Positions 16,069 to 22,257 of a stretch of DNA of 44,691 nucleotides are shown here, in pieces. Source of the stretch: a virus. The notes beneath the pieces were generated by a model. It was not told where the DNA came from and searched no databases. It was given only the letters and a program-made list of their open reading frames with translations. The translations under genes were made by a program, and so were the position numbers. The stretch's first letter is position 1; the number at the start of each line of letters is the position of its first letter. Location of the stretch: IMG/VR virus record IMGVR_UViG_3300009034_000074, positions 1 through 44,691 of that record. One strand, written 5' to 3'.

Positions 16069-16166
16069 TGGAGTTCTGGACGCTAATGAAAGTATTGACA
16101 CTGATAGGAGTTGTTGGGACTCTGATAGTGCAACTCCTGATTCTAAGAGATATTAGAAGGAGGTAA
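16068..16166 (+). CDS. 32-residue single-membrane-span microprotein
   Basis: ATG overlaps the previous TGA (TGATG), with GGGAGGTGAG upstream. A hydrophobic core VLTLIGVVGTLIVQLLIL is followed by RDIRRR, the positive-inside pattern. Its last codons form the ribosome site of the next gene. Confidence 0.55.
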   Translation: MEFWTLMKVLTLIGVVGTLIVQLLILRDIRRR

Positions 16167-16169
16167 GTA

Positions 16170-16454
16170 ATGCCACTCGTAAGTGAAGTCGGCTGTCAAG
16201 TAGGCGACCAAGTAGTAGGTTGCTTGCCCCACTGGCGAACAGTGCATCACAAGTTGGTATTCATACTCTCTGGCCCTGAAAGATTCTTCGTTCGCCAACT
16301 CCTTCGAGAAGGCGGAGCACTAATCGCCAGACCAAGCGACCCAAGACGTGGCTGGTACAAAGATATCGGTATGGTTAAGATTTTCGTTCCAGAGCATCCA
16401 CCCAGCATCTATGTAGGAGCAGAGTTCTTTAGAAACTTTGCAGTAAAGGAGTGA
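16170..16454 (+). CDS. 94-residue hypothetical protein
   Basis: ATG 16170 follows AAGGAGGTAAGTA. It is a beta-rich sequence with Val/Gly repeats at the start (VSEVGCQVGDQVVGC), a basic middle and IYVGAEFFRNFAVKE at the end. No recognised family. It could be a small OB- or SH3-like fold, but that is a guess. Confidence 0.65.
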   Translation: MPLVSEVGCQVGDQVVGCLPHWRTVHHKLVFILSGPERFFVRQLLREGGALIARPSDPRRGWYKDIGMVKIFVPEHPPSIYVGAEFFRNFAVKE

Positions 16455-16459
16455 GACAG

Positions 16460-16510
16460 ATGAAGTCGAGAAGGAAGCCTGGGAGCAAGCAACGGCAGAA
16501 GCTATACTAA
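16460..16510 (+). CDS. Possible 16-residue basic peptide
   Basis: ATG 16460 behind AAAGGAGTGAGACAG encodes MKSRRKPGSKQRQKLY. It is very short but Lys/Arg-rich like the 36-residue frame between the terminase genes. It may be only spacing sequence. Confidence 0.25.
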   Translation: MKSRRKPGSKQRQKLY

Positions 16511-16529
16511 TACAGATGAGAGGAGAGTG

Positions 16530-16703
16530 ATGGAACCTGAAGAACACAAGAAGCGACACACCGAGCTACATCGCTCACTCGATGAACTAGTCGCTGACTT
16601 CATCATTCACACTGAGAATCGACCAAGTCAAGTGACATTACTGGAGTTTATGGAGTGGTCAGCCAAGGAGATGGAGAATCCTACCACAAGAAAGGAGGAA
16701 TAG
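16530..16703 (+). CDS. 57-residue helical hypothetical protein
   Basis: ATG 16530 within TGATG, after AGAGGAGAG. Charged N-terminus MEPEEHKKRHTELHRSLDEL, then helical. It ends ...TTRKEE, whose codons form the next gene's AAAGGAGGAA ribosome site. The stop overlaps the next GTG (TAGTG). The function is unknown. Confidence 0.6.
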   Translation: MEPEEHKKRHTELHRSLDELVADFIIHTENRPSQVTLLEFMEWSAKEMENPTTRKEE

Positions 16704-16975
16704 TGTTTCACAGACCAGTCTGTGTAAAGTGCGAAGTAGACATGAGACCAGAGACAAATGGAGTGCATCTAATCGACATGGCTAGCTTTGGCCCATATCG
16801 AGTCTGGCACGCTGACCTATGGAAGTGCCCCAATCCTGAGTGTGGAGTAGAAATCATAGTGGGATTCTGTGGAAGCTATATAGCTGAGCACTACATGGAG
16901 GGTTTTCCAAAGGTTATGGAGCACGCCAAGAAGGAAGGCAATATCTACTACTCCAGGGAGATAAAGTATGACTGA
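16703..16975 (+). CDS. 90-residue zinc-ribbon protein
   Basis: GTG 16703 behind AAAGGAGGAATA. The first CVKC pair (residues 7-10) and the second CPNPEC (about residue 46) are about 35 residues apart, a treble-clef or ribbon layout, with IIVGFCGSY after. The C-terminus is helical and basic. It is similar in plan to small phage zinc-finger proteins of unknown role. Confidence 0.7.
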   Translation: MFHRPVCVKCEVDMRPETNGVHLIDMASFGPYRVWHADLWKCPNPECGVEIIVGFCGSYIAEHYMEGFPKVMEHAKKEGNIYYSREIKYD

Positions 16976-17192
16976 GAGTGAAGCCCATAAGTTAGCCAAG
17001 TCCATGATGCTCCGTGACTTGCGGGGGCATCTGAAGGACTGGGAGGATGGCAGGTACACTTTCATGGATGTTGCTGATGTAGCCAAGATGCTCTGGAACG
17101 TGCTTTGCTCCGCTGACAAGTATCTTGAAGCAGCAGAACTGCAAGTAGCCAAGAAGCGAGAAGGTGAAGGCTCGGCGCAAGTAAATTTCTAA
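16968..17192 (+). CDS. 74-residue helical hypothetical protein
   Basis: ATG 16968 overlaps the previous stop by 8 bp. All-helical composition: EAHKLAKSMMLRDLRGHLKD, then DVADVAKMLWNVLCSADKYL. No motif is recognised. The next gene follows after 9 bases with an AAGGAGGAGAA site. Confidence 0.65.
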   Translation: MTESEAHKLAKSMMLRDLRGHLKDWEDGRYTFMDVADVAKMLWNVLCSADKYLEAAELQVAKKREGEGSAQVNF

Positions 17193-17201
17193 GGAGGAGA
17201 A

Positions 17202-17645
17202 ATGTCAGAACCAACTGGTCACTATAGAGGCAAGCCTAGATACAGGCGGGTCAAGCTGTTCGAGCCAAAGCTCATCGACAAGTACGATGTGCAGAAAGCA
17301 CTCGAAGAAAGTCTTAGCTTGGCTGAAGGGCTCGCTTGGTCTATCAAGAAGTGGGAGCAGATAGTCAGAGGCGAAGGGCGATACAATCGTGGAGACGACT
17401 GCGGAGTGTGTATAGTAAAAGACAACCTCCGTATGACTTGCAACGACTGCTTCCGATACTTCAACGCTTCATCCAAGCTGCCCAAGGGTGGCTCAGGATG
17501 CTGCCACTTCATAAGCCCACTCGATGGGAGCCCCGACTACCCCGATGAGGAGACACTCGCTCGTCTCAAACGTTGTCTGGAGGCTGAGCATCTTCGAGCC
17601 CAGATATTAGCCAAGATGGCAAGGAAGTGTGGGCTGATTGAGTAA
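17202..17645 (+). CDS. KWExIV/CxxC zinc-motif family protein, copy B
   Basis: 147 residues, ATG 17202 after AAGGAGGAGAA. It is the longer paralogue of the 15488 gene: AEGLAWSIKKWEQIVRGEG, CGVCIV, CNDCFRYF, then an extra loop with GSGCCHF, and the shared end helix DEETLARLKRCLEAE plus a basic extension. It probably binds zinc through the two CxxC pairs. It lies directly before the methyltransferase and overlaps it by 8 bp. Confidence 0.75.
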   Translation: MSEPTGHYRGKPRYRRVKLFEPKLIDKYDVQKALEESLSLAEGLAWSIKKWEQIVRGEGRYNRGDDCGVCIVKDNLRMTCNDCFRYFNASSKLPKGGSGCCHFISPLDGSPDYPDEETLARLKRCLEAEHLRAQILAKMARKCGLIE

Positions 17646-18438
17646 CTTTGCTACTGACTACGAGCGCACACCAGAGGGATGGATTATCTTTCCTTCTGAC
17701 ATAGAGGAGCGCCGAGCCATCTTTGGGCCAGAAGTAATGAAGCACCCAGCCAAGGCTAATCTCTGGATGGTCGAAGAGATTGTTACTCACTTCACCAAAC
17801 CTGGGGACTTAATACTCGACCCGATGGCTGGGACTGGGAGCATACTGGTCGCTACTATGATGGAGAGAAGAGTAGTGTGTATAGATGTGGAGGAAGGCTA
17901 TCATCACCTGCAGAGGGTAGCGGTGGCGAGATTGACCTCAGCCAACCCTGAGATTTCTACTCAGGCTACCTTACTGCATGGCGACTGCTTAGCCTTCCTC
18001 CCACTCCCAGTCGACCATATCATCTTCTCCCCACCATACGGGACTTCAATGAGGAGAAAGAAAGACCCCAAGGCCGAGAGTGACAAGTACTTATCTGGCT
18101 CTTACGTCGAAGGTCTTGCTGAGTACTCCGCTCACCATAAGAACGTGGGCAATATGAATGACTTTTTCTACAACATGGCTATGAAGAAAGTGTACTCTGC
18201 TTGCTTCGACTGTCTGTCGAGTGGTGGCACTATGACTGTGATTCTCAAAGACCACATGAAAGCAGGTAAGCGAGTCAAACTCTCCGACTGGATGATGAGA
18301 TGCTCCATCCGAACAGGGTTTGAGTTACTTGAGTGGCATAAGAGGTATTCACCTGGGAGTGGATACCTGAAGCTGTGGAAGACTAAAGGGTATGAAGTTG
18401 TGCAAGATGAAGATATTATAACTATGAGGAGGCCATAA
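17638..18438 (+). CDS. DNA methyltransferase (SPPY type, N4-cytosine or N6-adenine)
   Basis: A 266-residue SAM-dependent amino-methyltransferase. The SAM-binding motif I is DPMAGTGSIL (Asp61-Leu70) and the catalytic motif IV is SPPY (131-134), followed by a variable region and a C-terminal strand/helix part. Motif I before motif IV, with SPPY, is commonest among N4-cytosine enzymes; adenine N6 is possible. No restriction endonuclease is adjacent, so it is probably an orphan that protects phage DNA or marks it for regulation. The start is TTG 17638, overlapping the previous gene and lacking a good ribosome site; it is the only plausible start ahead of the conserved domain. Confidence 0.88.
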   Translation: MSNFATDYERTPEGWIIFPSDIEERRAIFGPEVMKHPAKANLWMVEEIVTHFTKPGDLILDPMAGTGSILVATMMERRVVCIDVEEGYHHLQRVAVARLTSANPEISTQATLLHGDCLAFLPLPVDHIIFSPPYGTSMRRKKDPKAESDKYLSGSYVEGLAEYSAHHKNVGNMNDFFYNMAMKKVYSACFDCLSSGGTMTVILKDHMKAGKRVKLSDWMMRCSIRTGFELLEWHKRYSPGSGYLKLWKTKGYEVVQDEDIITMRRP

Positions 18439-18638
18439 TGACAGTAATCTTCGAGGGCAGTTTGGATGAAGTGACGAAGCGTATGTTCCCTAAAGAAGAG
18501 GAGCGTAAGTCTAAGGGTCAGTGTCCATTCTGCGGGGAAGACATAAACCCAAATGAGTTCAGGGATGAGCTATCTCGCAGGGAGTTTGCCATCTCAGGGT
18601 TGTGTCAGGACTGTCAAGACGATACATTCGGGAGGTAG
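18438..18638 (+). CDS. 66-residue zinc-ribbon protein
   Basis: ATG in TAATG of the methyltransferase. CPFCGED (about residues 29-35) and CQDC (about 56-59) form two CxxC pairs 27 residues apart. The N-terminus is acidic. It is co-translated with the methyltransferase, which it could assist, but this is unproven. Confidence 0.7.
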   Translation: MTVIFEGSLDEVTKRMFPKEEERKSKGQCPFCGEDINPNEFRDELSRREFAISGLCQDCQDDTFGR

Positions 18639-18640
18639 CA

Positions 18641-18718
18641 GTGTGTGAGTTTGTTCTCATCATCACTGGGGTAATAGCTATCATATACACAATCTACGAC
18701 GCATATAGGAGGAAGTAA
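18641..18718 (+). CDS. 25-residue single-membrane-span microprotein
   Basis: GTG 18641 after GGAGGTAGCA. VCEFVLIITGVIAIIYTIYD is a hydrophobic span, followed by AYRRK. The codons for RRK form the next gene's AGGAGG and the TAA overlaps its ATG. It has the same plan as the 16068 and 15094 frames. Confidence 0.5.
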   Translation: MCEFVLIITGVIAIIYTIYDAYRRK

Positions 18719-18933
18719 TGGATGACATATACTACAAGAACTGCAAGCACTTCAATCCAGCTCACATCAAGCATGGGAGCGGAAGGAAGGATTGCTCACA
18801 TTGCAGTCTGGACAGAAAGTGTCCTGAGTGTAAGAGCCTACTTGGTAAAGCTCATCCAAACATACTACATGGGGGCTGTCCAGTAGATTGCAAGGACTTT
18901 AAGTACACACCAAGCAGAATGAGGCCAATATGA
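18718..18933 (+). CDS. 71-residue Cys-rich (zinc) protein
   Basis: ATG 18718 after AGGAGGAAGTA. Eight Cys: Cys9, CSHC (26-29), CPEC (35-38), Cys54 and Cys58, enough for two zinc sites. His residues are interspersed. The C-terminus is basic. The function is not recognised. The stop overlaps the next ATG. Confidence 0.7.
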   Translation: MDDIYYKNCKHFNPAHIKHGSGRKDCSHCSLDRKCPECKSLLGKAHPNILHGGCPVDCKDFKYTPSRMRPI

Positions 18934-19370
18934 GCAACACTCAATCCATGTGGGCACTAAGGAATCAAGTTAAGGACTTGAAGGAAGCCCGAGAAAGGCA
19001 AGTTAAACTACTAGAGAAGAAGGATGCAGAGATACTGAAACTCAAGCGAATGTTGAAAGATGCTAACCAGAGGAATCTTGACCAGGAAGATACTATGACT
19101 CAGATGCAGGTATTCCTCAGTGAGAAGACAGCAGAGTATGGCCATCTCATGACACTCAAGACGAGTAAAATCACCAACCTAGAAAATCTCGTTGGGGTGT
19201 ATGAGAAGCGGCTAGCTCGGATGGCTGAGAGACTTACCAACTTAGCTGCTGAGCGAAATGGGTTATATGCTAGCCTGAAGGATGCCCACCGAGCTATCGA
19301 CTTTCTTGAACGGAAAGAGGAAGACCTACGAATGATTAGTGAGATAGACCTCAGGAGTGGGGATGAGTGA
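18930..19370 (+). CDS. 146-residue coiled-coil protein
   Basis: ATGA overlap with the gene before. Nearly the whole length is heptad-repeat helix (LRNQVKDLKEARERQVKLLE, then KITNLENLVGVYEKRLARMA), highly charged and without Cys. It is probably a rod-like oligomer. The function is unknown. Confidence 0.7.
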   Translation: MSNTQSMWALRNQVKDLKEARERQVKLLEKKDAEILKLKRMLKDANQRNLDQEDTMTQMQVFLSEKTAEYGHLMTLKTSKITNLENLVGVYEKRLARMAERLTNLAAERNGLYASLKDAHRAIDFLERKEEDLRMISEIDLRSGDE

Positions 19371-19545
19371 CCAACCAGCCCGCATCTGTGTATCTGATAA
19401 ATACTTCTGCTCCCATCAAGGCGGCTGTCCAGCAATCCTTGAGTTCCGAGCTTTCCCACCGACTAAGCGCAACTTGAGACTGTATGCTAAGAACTGTTGC
19501 AAGCACAGACTAGAGGTAGTAAATAAGGAGGAGCACAATGAGTGA
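19363..19545 (+). CDS. 60-residue Cys-motif protein
   Basis: ATG 19363 overlaps the end of the coiled-coil gene; an in-frame GTG two codons earlier is an alternative. CVSDKYFCSHQGGC and a late NCCKHRL make a candidate zinc cluster with five Cys and two His. Its end overlaps the next ATG by 8 bp. Confidence 0.65.
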   Translation: MSDQPARICVSDKYFCSHQGGCPAILEFRAFPPTKRNLRLYAKNCCKHRLEVVNKEEHNE

Positions 19546-19801
19546 AAAACCAGTCAAGATAGCCAAGCTCCGAAGGGATGTACTCGCTGGCCGTCAAGTG
19601 GATATGGAAAAGCATACCAAAGAAATCATCCCACTTGAACGAGACATAACTCCACTCATGCGAGTGAAAGAGCTGGAGTTCGGAGAACCTATTGAGCGAC
19701 TAGTGGCTAAGAAGCGTGGCTCTATCTACAAAGTGGCTAAGCGGTTAGGAGTCCATCCAAGCACAGTGTACTTGTGGCGAAAGAGGCTACTCATTGAATG
19801 A
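19538..19801 (+). CDS. Helix-turn-helix protein
   Basis: 87 residues; ATG 19538 after AAGGAGGAGCACA. The C-terminal third, GSIYKVAKRLGVHPSTVYLW (about residues 61-80), is a clear HTH with the recognition helix HPSTVYLWRKRL, as in small phage and transposase-type DNA-binding proteins. The N-terminal two-thirds is charged. The gene overlaps the RepA-like ATPase by 4 bp (ATGA). It could be a replication-initiator DNA-binding partner or a repressor of the operon. Confidence 0.75.
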   Translation: MSEKPVKIAKLRRDVLAGRQVDMEKHTKEIIPLERDITPLMRVKELEFGEPIERLVAKKRGSIYKVAKRLGVHPSTVYLWRKRLLIE

Positions 19802-20538
19802 AAGCAGAAAGCCTTCAACAACTCATAGACTGGAAGCCACCCACTATCCAGTACATCATCCAAGACATACTTCCAATCCAGTCCCGCATGATTCTCTACG
19901 GCAAGTGGAAGACTTGGAAGTCTATGACAGCGATGCACACTGGCTTCGTAGTCACTAGCAACAAGCCCTGGTTTGGCTTCAAGACCTTCCCACATCGCAC
20001 TCTCATCTTCCAGTCTGAGATATCAAAAGCATTATTCAGGAAGCGAGTGATGAAGTACGCAGAAGGCAACGACTGCTATCCCAAAGAGCTGTACTTCACT
20101 AGTGACCCATACATCAAGTTTGACAGAGGATTCGGATTCTCTCAGATGGAGGCCGTACTGTCTATCCTTAGACCCAAGCTACTCATCATTGACCCTATCT
20201 ATAAGATACTCAGCGGAGACATATCTTCCTCTGTTGACGTGCAGAGGCTACTTGATAACTTCGAGCTGTGGATAAAGAACTATGAACTCAGTATCATACT
20301 CATCACTCACACCCGCAAGCCAGTAGTTACCTCTGAAGGTATAGTGGAGAGGGGTGAGGAAGAACTCATGGGTAGTAGTTACTTTGCAAACTGGGCTGAT
20401 TCCATCGTTGGGTTGAGGAAGCGTGGCACTGACGGGTTCACACTATCATTCACTAGCTTACGCCATGCTGAAGAAGAAATCAATCCGATTAAAGTTCAGA
20501 TAGAAAGAGAGACATTACAGTTTCGAGTGGTGAGATAA
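19798..20538 (+). CDS. RepA-like RecA-fold ATPase / replicative helicase
   Basis: 246 residues of the RecA/DnaB superfamily. Walker A is GKWKTWKS (residues 35-42), with Trp40 where the family usually has Gly; the catalytic Lys41-Ser42 remain. Walker B is LLIIDP (Asp132). THTRKP and the late SSYFANWADSIVGLRK resemble plasmid RepA and AAA_25 ATPases, which act as hexameric helicases or loaders. No other replicative helicase is visible in the window, so it is the likely helicase. It is coupled to the HTH gene upstream. Confidence 0.82.
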   Translation: MKAESLQQLIDWKPPTIQYIIQDILPIQSRMILYGKWKTWKSMTAMHTGFVVTSNKPWFGFKTFPHRTLIFQSEISKALFRKRVMKYAEGNDCYPKELYFTSDPYIKFDRGFGFSQMEAVLSILRPKLLIIDPIYKILSGDISSSVDVQRLLDNFELWIKNYELSIILITHTRKPVVTSEGIVERGEEELMGSSYFANWADSIVGLRKRGTDGFTLSFTSLRHAEEEINPIKVQIERETLQFRVVR

Positions 20539-20540
20539 AT

Positions 20541-20559
20541 CAATATACTCATTGGGAAC
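20541..20559 (+). repeat. Inverted repeat, left copy (19 bp)
   Basis: CAATATACTCATTGGGAAC. Its reverse complement recurs at 21500-21518 with 17 of 19 matches. The pair encloses three genes in the replication region. It lies just after the RepA-like stop codon. Confidence 0.7.
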
Positions 20560-20597
20560 CAGATATACCAATTTTGTGTATTAAAGAAGGGGGTAAG

Positions 20598-20864
20598 ATG
20601 ATACAATTACGACTGCCAGGGTTAGAGGGGCTAGATATAATTGGGAAGGTAACAGCTCAGCGTAGACTTAATGACTTCATCGGCTATGACCAGAGGTGCA
20701 TCAGCTTCGACTTAGATAATGGCTCCACTCTTCTCTTCCTCACAGGGCATAGTTGGAATGAGTCTAAAGGAGCCTGGAACGCTCACTTTATTCCTCACTG
20801 TATCCAGAAGCTCTTTGGGGGAGACCGAATTACTATAGTATTTCTAAAGGAGCCAGATGGTTGA
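20598..20864 (+). CDS. 88-residue hypothetical protein in replication region
   Basis: ATG 20598 after AAAGAAGGGGGTAAG; an in-frame TTG at 20574 has no ribosome site. MIQLRLPGLEGLDIIGKVTA, then alternating beta-type segments (CISFDLDNGSTLLFLTG) and a basic end suggest a small beta-barrel, possibly OB-like. The ssDNA-binding idea is speculative. It overlaps the next gene. Confidence 0.65.
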   Translation: MIQLRLPGLEGLDIIGKVTAQRRLNDFIGYDQRCISFDLDNGSTLLFLTGHSWNESKGAWNAHFIPHCIQKLFGGDRITIVFLKEPDG

Positions 20865-21300
20865 TGTTGAGTCCCTAGTCAAACGAATAGAAGCCATACG
20901 AGACTTTGACGAGGAGCTCATAGCCTACGTTAGAGCATTCGAGGCTCGTGAGCGACATCTATCTCGGGCTAAGCAGTGGATGCGCTGGGCAACTCCTGAG
21001 CAGAGGGAAGAGTTACTCAATCTACTAGAGGCACTCAATAATGACAAACAAGTGTTTCGTCTAGATACAGCTTTCCGATGGATGGGTAAGTACCCAAATC
21101 TGGAAGCTCCATCTTTCTCCCCCTCAGCCATCCGAAAGCGCTTCAGCTCTCGTAGCCCCAACAACATCTTCAATCAGTTCAAACTCTGGACTAACAATCC
21201 AGAGCATCCTAGACCAGAACTCACTGACCCACTACTTATCCAACTAGCAGATGAGATAGATGACATACTATGGGAGTTTGGTGTAAGAGATGATACGTAA
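20857..21300 (+). CDS. 147-residue hypothetical protein, helical
   Basis: ATG 20857 after AAAGGAGCCAG. Long helices (DEELIAYVRAFEARERHLSR) with Trp-rich QWMRWATPEQREELL, then a basic SPSAIRKRFSSRSPNNIFN segment and an acidic end. Placed between the helicase and an orphan zinc ribbon, it may be a primase or loader replacement, but I recognise no motif. Confidence 0.65.
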   Translation: MVDVESLVKRIEAIRDFDEELIAYVRAFEARERHLSRAKQWMRWATPEQREELLNLLEALNNDKQVFRLDTAFRWMGKYPNLEAPSFSPSAIRKRFSSRSPNNIFNQFKLWTNNPEHPRPELTDPLLIQLADEIDDILWEFGVRDDT

Positions 21301-21400
21301 ATGCCTATCTTGCCACACTGATTCTCTACATAGAAGGGTAATAATAGAGGAGAATGGAGCAGATAAATACTGGGGTTGGCATTGCTATAACTGTGGGTAG
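21290..21400 (+). CDS. 36-residue primase-type zinc ribbon
   Basis: ATG 21290 overlaps the previous stop. CLSC (residues 5-8) and CYNCG (32-36), with WGWHCYNCG before the second pair, match the zinc ribbon that begins DnaG/TOPRIM primases, where it recognises template. Here the protein ends straight after the ribbon: no TOPRIM domain follows in any frame. It is a free-standing ribbon or a primase remnant. Confidence 0.55.
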   Translation: MIRKCLSCHTDSLHRRVIIEENGADKYWGWHCYNCG

Positions 21401-21535
21401 ATTACCCCCAGTGATAAGTACTATCATATCTCAAAGAAGGATAGGGATAATAATAGAAGAGATATAGAATAATATACATTATATGTATTATATATATTTG
21501 TTCCCAACGAGTATATTAAAATGAGAGGAGGCAGT
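21391..21535 (+). promoter_or_regulatory. Hairpin and AT-rich dyad region, candidate origin or control segment
   Basis: Non-coding from 21401 to 21535. A hairpin pairs 21391-21399 with 21403-21411 (one mismatch, 3-base loop) over the preceding stop codon. There follow a very AT-rich run with dyad ATACAT-TAT-ATGTAT (21474-21488), the right inverted repeat (21500-21518) and GAGTATATTAAAA, as at 10729, leading to the next gene's ribosome site. Confidence 0.5.
21500..21518 (-). repeat. Inverted repeat, right copy (19 bp)
   Basis: The reverse complement of this segment matches 20541-20559 at 17 of 19 positions. It ends within the leader of the 21536 gene. Confidence 0.7.
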
Positions 21536-21742
21536 ATGGCACTATTAAGAAGGCATACTAGAACGGGAGTGTGCGGTGACTGTAATGAGTATAGACTTCT
21601 GAATGAAGTCGAAGTTTTCGAAGACGTTCATAATGGAGACCACCCATTCCAGCGTGATAGAGTAGTGGAAATCTGTGACGAGTGTCTATACAGCAGGCGA
21701 AGGGAATATGATTCAATGCTCAGAAGGTTTGGGGTAGGCTAG
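21536..21742 (+). CDS. 68-residue zinc-ribbon protein
   Basis: ATG 21536 after AGAGGAGGCAGT; an in-frame ATG five codons earlier lies in the leader and is less likely. CGDC (about residues 13-16) and CDEC (about 48-51) form a two-pair zinc site. N- and C-termini are Arg-rich. The function is unknown. Confidence 0.7.
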   Translation: MALLRRHTRTGVCGDCNEYRLLNEVEVFEDVHNGDHPFQRDRVVEICDECLYSRRREYDSMLRRFGVG

Positions 21743-21847
21743 ATGCCAGAGGATAAGTTATTGAATAAGACAATCGGCCTAGCACTGTTCATAGCTCTAT
21801 ACCTCTTTGGCTTGGCTGGGTGTCTTTTGGCTAGATACACACAGTGA
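21743..21847 (+). CDS. 34-residue single-membrane-span microprotein
   Basis: ATG directly follows the previous TAG. MPEDKLLNKTIG precedes the hydrophobic LALFIALYLFGLAGCLLA and a short ARYTQ end. It is the last frame before a new promoter. It belongs to the recurrent tiny membrane-protein set. Confidence 0.5.
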   Translation: MPEDKLLNKTIGLALFIALYLFGLAGCLLARYTQ

Positions 21848-21856
21848 AGCAAAACC

Positions 21857-21885
21857 TTGACAAATCCCACTTTTTGTGGTATAAT
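21857..21885 (+). promoter_or_regulatory. Rightward consensus promoter before the recombination/polymerase genes
   Basis: TTGACA (21857-21862), a 17-base spacer ending TTTTGTGG, TATAAT (21880-21885). It reinforces transcription of the genes from 21923 to 28899. Confidence 0.93.
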
Positions 21886-21922
21886 TGTAACTGATGGGGC
21901 AAATGCAAGGGGGTGAGAAGAT

Positions 21923-22135
21923 GTGAGATTATGGCAGATGAGAGCGATGATGGAAGAAGAAGAAATCCGTGATATTAAGGCTATGGCAGTTAAACATGGA
22001 CTGCCTGAGTACCGCTTCATCGCTCTACTACTGAGCATAGGAGTTGCAGGGTATATGAAGCAGGAGCGAGACCTAAGAGGATTAAGGGAGGCTCAAGTTG
22101 CCAGAAGAGAAGAAACCCCCAAAGCGGGTGCGTAA
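21923..22135 (+). CDS. 70-residue hypothetical protein, possibly RHH-like
   Basis: GTG 21923 after AAGGGGGTGAGAAGAT; internal Met starts are possible. EEIRDIKAMAVKHGLPEYRF, then a hydrophobic helix (IALLLSIGVAGYM), resembles the two-helix part of ribbon-helix-helix proteins. The tail is basic. It overlaps the RHH gene that follows, so the two may act together. Confidence 0.6.
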   Translation: MRLWQMRAMMEEEEIRDIKAMAVKHGLPEYRFIALLLSIGVAGYMKQERDLRGLREAQVARREETPKAGA

Positions 22136-22256
22136 GGTCGTAGAGCTCATTCCGTATGACTACCACCAAGTAGGCCATGCGGCTGAGCATAAGGGTATCA
22201 GTATCAAAGCCTGGATAGCGGAAGCTATCGCAGAGAAACTAGGAAGGGAGAAGTAA
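22098..22256 (+). CDS. 52-residue ribbon-helix-helix DNA-binding protein
   Basis: TTG 22098 follows AAGGGAGGCTCAAG. After a basic start (PEEKKPPKRVRK) comes VVELIPYDYHQVGHAAEHKG and then ISIKAWIAEAIAEKL: a short strand, helix, turn and helix as in Arc/MetJ-type RHH repressors, which bind operators as dimers. It is the first or second gene behind the 21857 promoter and could regulate it. Confidence 0.7.
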   Translation: MPEEKKPPKRVRKVVELIPYDYHQVGHAAEHKGISIKAWIAEAIAEKLGREK

Positions 22257-22257
22257 A

